Position numbers and translations under genes: made by a program
Assembly: GCF_910592395.1 (NCBI RefSeq)
Contig: NC_088312.1
Coordinates: 11,224,001 to 11,284,000, forward strand
Source of the DNA: Lineus longissimus
Lineage: Eukaryota > Nemertea > Pilidiophora > Heteronemertea > Lineidae
Length of the DNA: 60,000 nt
Direction: 5' to 3'
Shown here: positions 58,317-60,000 of the stretch, piece after piece
Numbering within the stretch: position 1 is the first letter of the stretch
Layout of the letters: each line of letters starts with the position of its first letter
Notes under the pieces: model-generated
Database searches by the model: none
What the model was told of the DNA's origin: nothing
What the model saw: the letters and a program-made list of their open reading frames with translations, nothing else

Positions 58317-59424
58317 CTCAGGAAAAGTGGATAACCAACATATCAAGCTTTCATGGGTTTTTGAAACATCTTCTTCATAGACCAATGGAAAACAGATCAG
58401 AGTTGCCTATCAACAAGACGTAACTTATGCCATTGTGGTCACAGGAACAAGTTAGTTTGAGATCAAACATGGTCACAGTCAATGCTCCATGCTCAGAGGA
58501 AGAATTTATTGAGAATTAACCCTGGGGTTGATGAGGAAGAAGGGCACTTTCTTAACTGAATTTCATGCAACTCACTGGAACATTGACGGTTAACTTGACC
58601 ATGGGACATTTGATTCAAATGTTAATGAAATTGCCCAAACAAACGCCTCAAGAAAAGATCGGCCCACATCCACCATTTTCAAATGAAGTTGTCGGCTTGA
58701 AAATGTCAGAGAGCAAGTTTCCTTTTGTTCAGACATTGACAGAAACGAGAATGGAAACCTGTATGGCCTAACCCAGTCTGGATATTCTAATGGTAATGTG
58801 TATGGGTGCACTTTGAAACCTCGCCATCTAAAGCAAAATTACTGGCATCCAGTTGTAATGAATAATAATGAAGAGGGTCATAGTCTTTTTCAAAATCTGA
58901 AGCTGCCCCATTTTTTAAGCAGGAAGTAAGGCAAACTTTGGTGAAACCATCATCCCCTTTGAGTTTGTTCCTTGGTCATGGCATATAGCACGTGCTCTGG
59001 CCAGTAGTTTTTCTAAGGGAGATGTTTGTTAATGTCACTCAAGGATGAAACCTTTGAGACTGACCACACCCTTTCCCGCAGTTTCACCACAAGGCCTTTC
59101 ACAAGAGAGTTTTAAAGAAATTGTCTGACAACCCAAAGAGTGTCACTCCATACCAAACCAGTTCAATAACTAACCATGTAACATGGGCCGGATGCTAAAG
59201 AAATGCTCTGGATCTTTCTTCTGACGCTTTCAACTCAGAACATTCATTACTATCTGCAAGTTGTAGTTGAATCCTACCATCTCAGTTGGACCAGACTAAC
59301 TAAAGAAAATAGTGATTTCAACTTCTGGCATGCTGAGACTAAGCTACCAAACATTTTGGGTGGGCTATAGCAATGTTGATACCACTGCCAGGAAATGGTT
59401 AATCATAAAATGGAACCAACCTAC
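58317..59424. other. Probable intron
   Basis: About 1.1 kb of CpG-poor sequence between two phase-compatible minus-strand exon candidates. The short ORFs at 58565-58811 overlap on opposite strands and are not supported. Confidence 0.3.
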
Positions 59425-59489
59425 CTTTATCAGTGAGAGGCAGTGAACCACACAGGACCAAGAAGACGTCACCACCATCCATCAAAGGC
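59425..59489 (-). CDS. Candidate coding exon 2 of a minus-strand gene, 65 nt
   Basis: This has the best pair of splice sites in the window. On the minus strand the acceptor has a long pyrimidine tract (acctctctctttgtcctttgtctag) and the donor is AAAG followed by gtaggt. Of three frames, the one starting after a single carried-in base is open throughout and reads PLMDGGDVFLVLCGSLPLTD. It has the phase needed to continue from the exon at 59911-59788, which ends with AG. The peptide is hydrophobic in its middle. I recognise no domain. Confidence 0.42.
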
Positions 59490-59787
59490 CTAGACAAAGG
59501 ACAAAGAGAGAGGTCATTGAGCAGGAGCAGACTCCAAGAAGCTACCTTGACACTACCCTGCACAGATATCAAACTGGCTCATCTTGTTTAAGTCTGAAGG
59601 GAAGAGTTTAACATTGTAACATCCACCCCTTGTTTTAATCCATCAATTGAAGGACAAATCTCTGTTTCTGGCTCTTTTTGGTTTTTCTTTTGGTGGGTGG
59701 GGGTGCCAAGGGAAGAGGCAAACACCACCTTTAGCACTTATTTAAGAACAGCACACAGGGACTGATGACCCTCCCCACCAAACATAC
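59490..59787. other. Probable intron
   Basis: Sequence between exon candidates 1 and 2 of the minus-strand model. It contains the pyrimidine tract (purine-rich on the plus strand) of the exon 2 acceptor and a short G-rich stretch near 59695. Confidence 0.35.
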
Positions 59788-59911
59788 CTGAGGTCCCGAG
59801 TTTCAAGTCTAAGCAAACTCATGATGGTACAATGATTTGCGAACGGCAGGCCCAAAGGGTTAAGGTTCATACTCGGCGACATCTCAAAGCAAAACCCATA
59901 TCATGAAATAA
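59788..59911 (-). CDS. Candidate first coding exon of a minus-strand gene, 124 nt
   Basis: On the minus strand the acceptor (acttgtttatttcag) precedes 59911 and a strong donor (CCTCAG then gtatgt) follows 59788. All frames contain stops near the 5' side, but from an ATG at 59882 (second ATG at 59870) one frame is open to the donor. It reads MSPSMNLNPLGLPFANHC and onward, leaving AG, which exon 59489-59425 completes. The acceptor implies an upstream non-coding exon beyond the window. The segment could also be part of a repeat, since a search was not possible. Confidence 0.33.
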
Positions 59912-60000
59912 CTGAAATAAACAAGTGTGACCTTCTCAACACAAAAGGCCTATGACAGGACACCGATTGAGGAAGGAATGTAATCAGTATCAGTACTTGA
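59912..60000. other. Window edge, no feature
   Basis: It contains the pyrimidine tract of the preceding minus-strand acceptor and nothing else I can support. Confidence 0.4.

Larger units (their letters stand above)
40201..60000. other. CpG-depleted domain
   Basis: Hand counts per 600 bases fall from about 23-31 left of the boundary (38401-39000, 39001-39600, 39601-40200) to 5 in each of 40201-40800 and 40801-41400. They are about 10 in 44401-45000, 11 in 47401-48000 and 7 in 58201-58800. Such a step is expected where a germline-methylated gene body meets unmethylated DNA. Mobile elements inside the domain keep local CpG peaks. The minus-strand exon candidates lie inside it. Confidence 0.7.

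Overview
This looks like nuclear DNA from an animal, most likely a marine invertebrate. There are no tightly packed open reading frames, no operons and no bacterial signals. The window holds short inverted-repeat transposons, a tRNA-type SINE, microsatellites, long homopolymers, and possible exons with GT-AG borders. The frequent TACATGTA and AGGCCTA words suggest an echinoderm, hemichordate or similar lineage, but that is an impression and not a test. I recognise no conserved protein family anywhere. The gene calls below are candidates that rest on splice signals, start codons and promoter motifs.

The window has two compositional halves. From 1 to about 40.2 kb CpG is abundant: hand counts give about 23-31 CpG per 600 bases in the blocks I counted. 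From 40.2 kb to the end it falls to about 5-11 per 600 bases. Many invertebrates methylate gene bodies and leave intergenic DNA unmethylated, so this step may be the edge of a methylated transcription unit. Candidate exons on the minus strand fit this: 59911-59788, 59489-59425, 58316-58277 and 53816-53758 have compatible phases. A possible terminal exon with a poly(A) signal lies at 43122-42867. An isolated plus-strand candidate exon lies at 49868-49958.

Left half (1-40.2 kb): mostly unique sequence with no recognisable gene. Notable items are a promoter-like cluster of CCAAT and E2F-type motifs at 7758-7824 just before a 37-codon ORF at 7879, a 114-bp tandem duplication at 4033-4260, a degenerate ~155-bp repeat near 23.4 kb, an inverted-repeat element with five copies of a terminal motif at 28354-28761, and a SINE-like insertion with 14-bp target-site duplications at 39214-39590.

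Right half (40.2-60 kb): rich in mobile elements and repeats. There is a ~156-bp tandem repeat at 40.7 kb and a 205-bp palindromic element with a perfect 9-bp duplication at 41834-42038. A hAT-like element lies at 48431-48656, a 369-bp inverted-repeat element at 48912-49280, a 3 x 122-bp array at 50878-51244, and a 499-bp inverted-repeat element with a perfect 9-bp duplication at 52780-53278. The elements at 48912 and 52780 carry simple-repeat expansions inside their terminal repeats, and each contains a start codon followed by a splice-donor-like site.

The least expected pattern is that four long perfect palindromes (658-675, 837-862, 53622-53646, 55186-55219) are each bracketed by a 7-bp direct repeat. 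This looks like miniature insertions reduced to fused terminal repeats.
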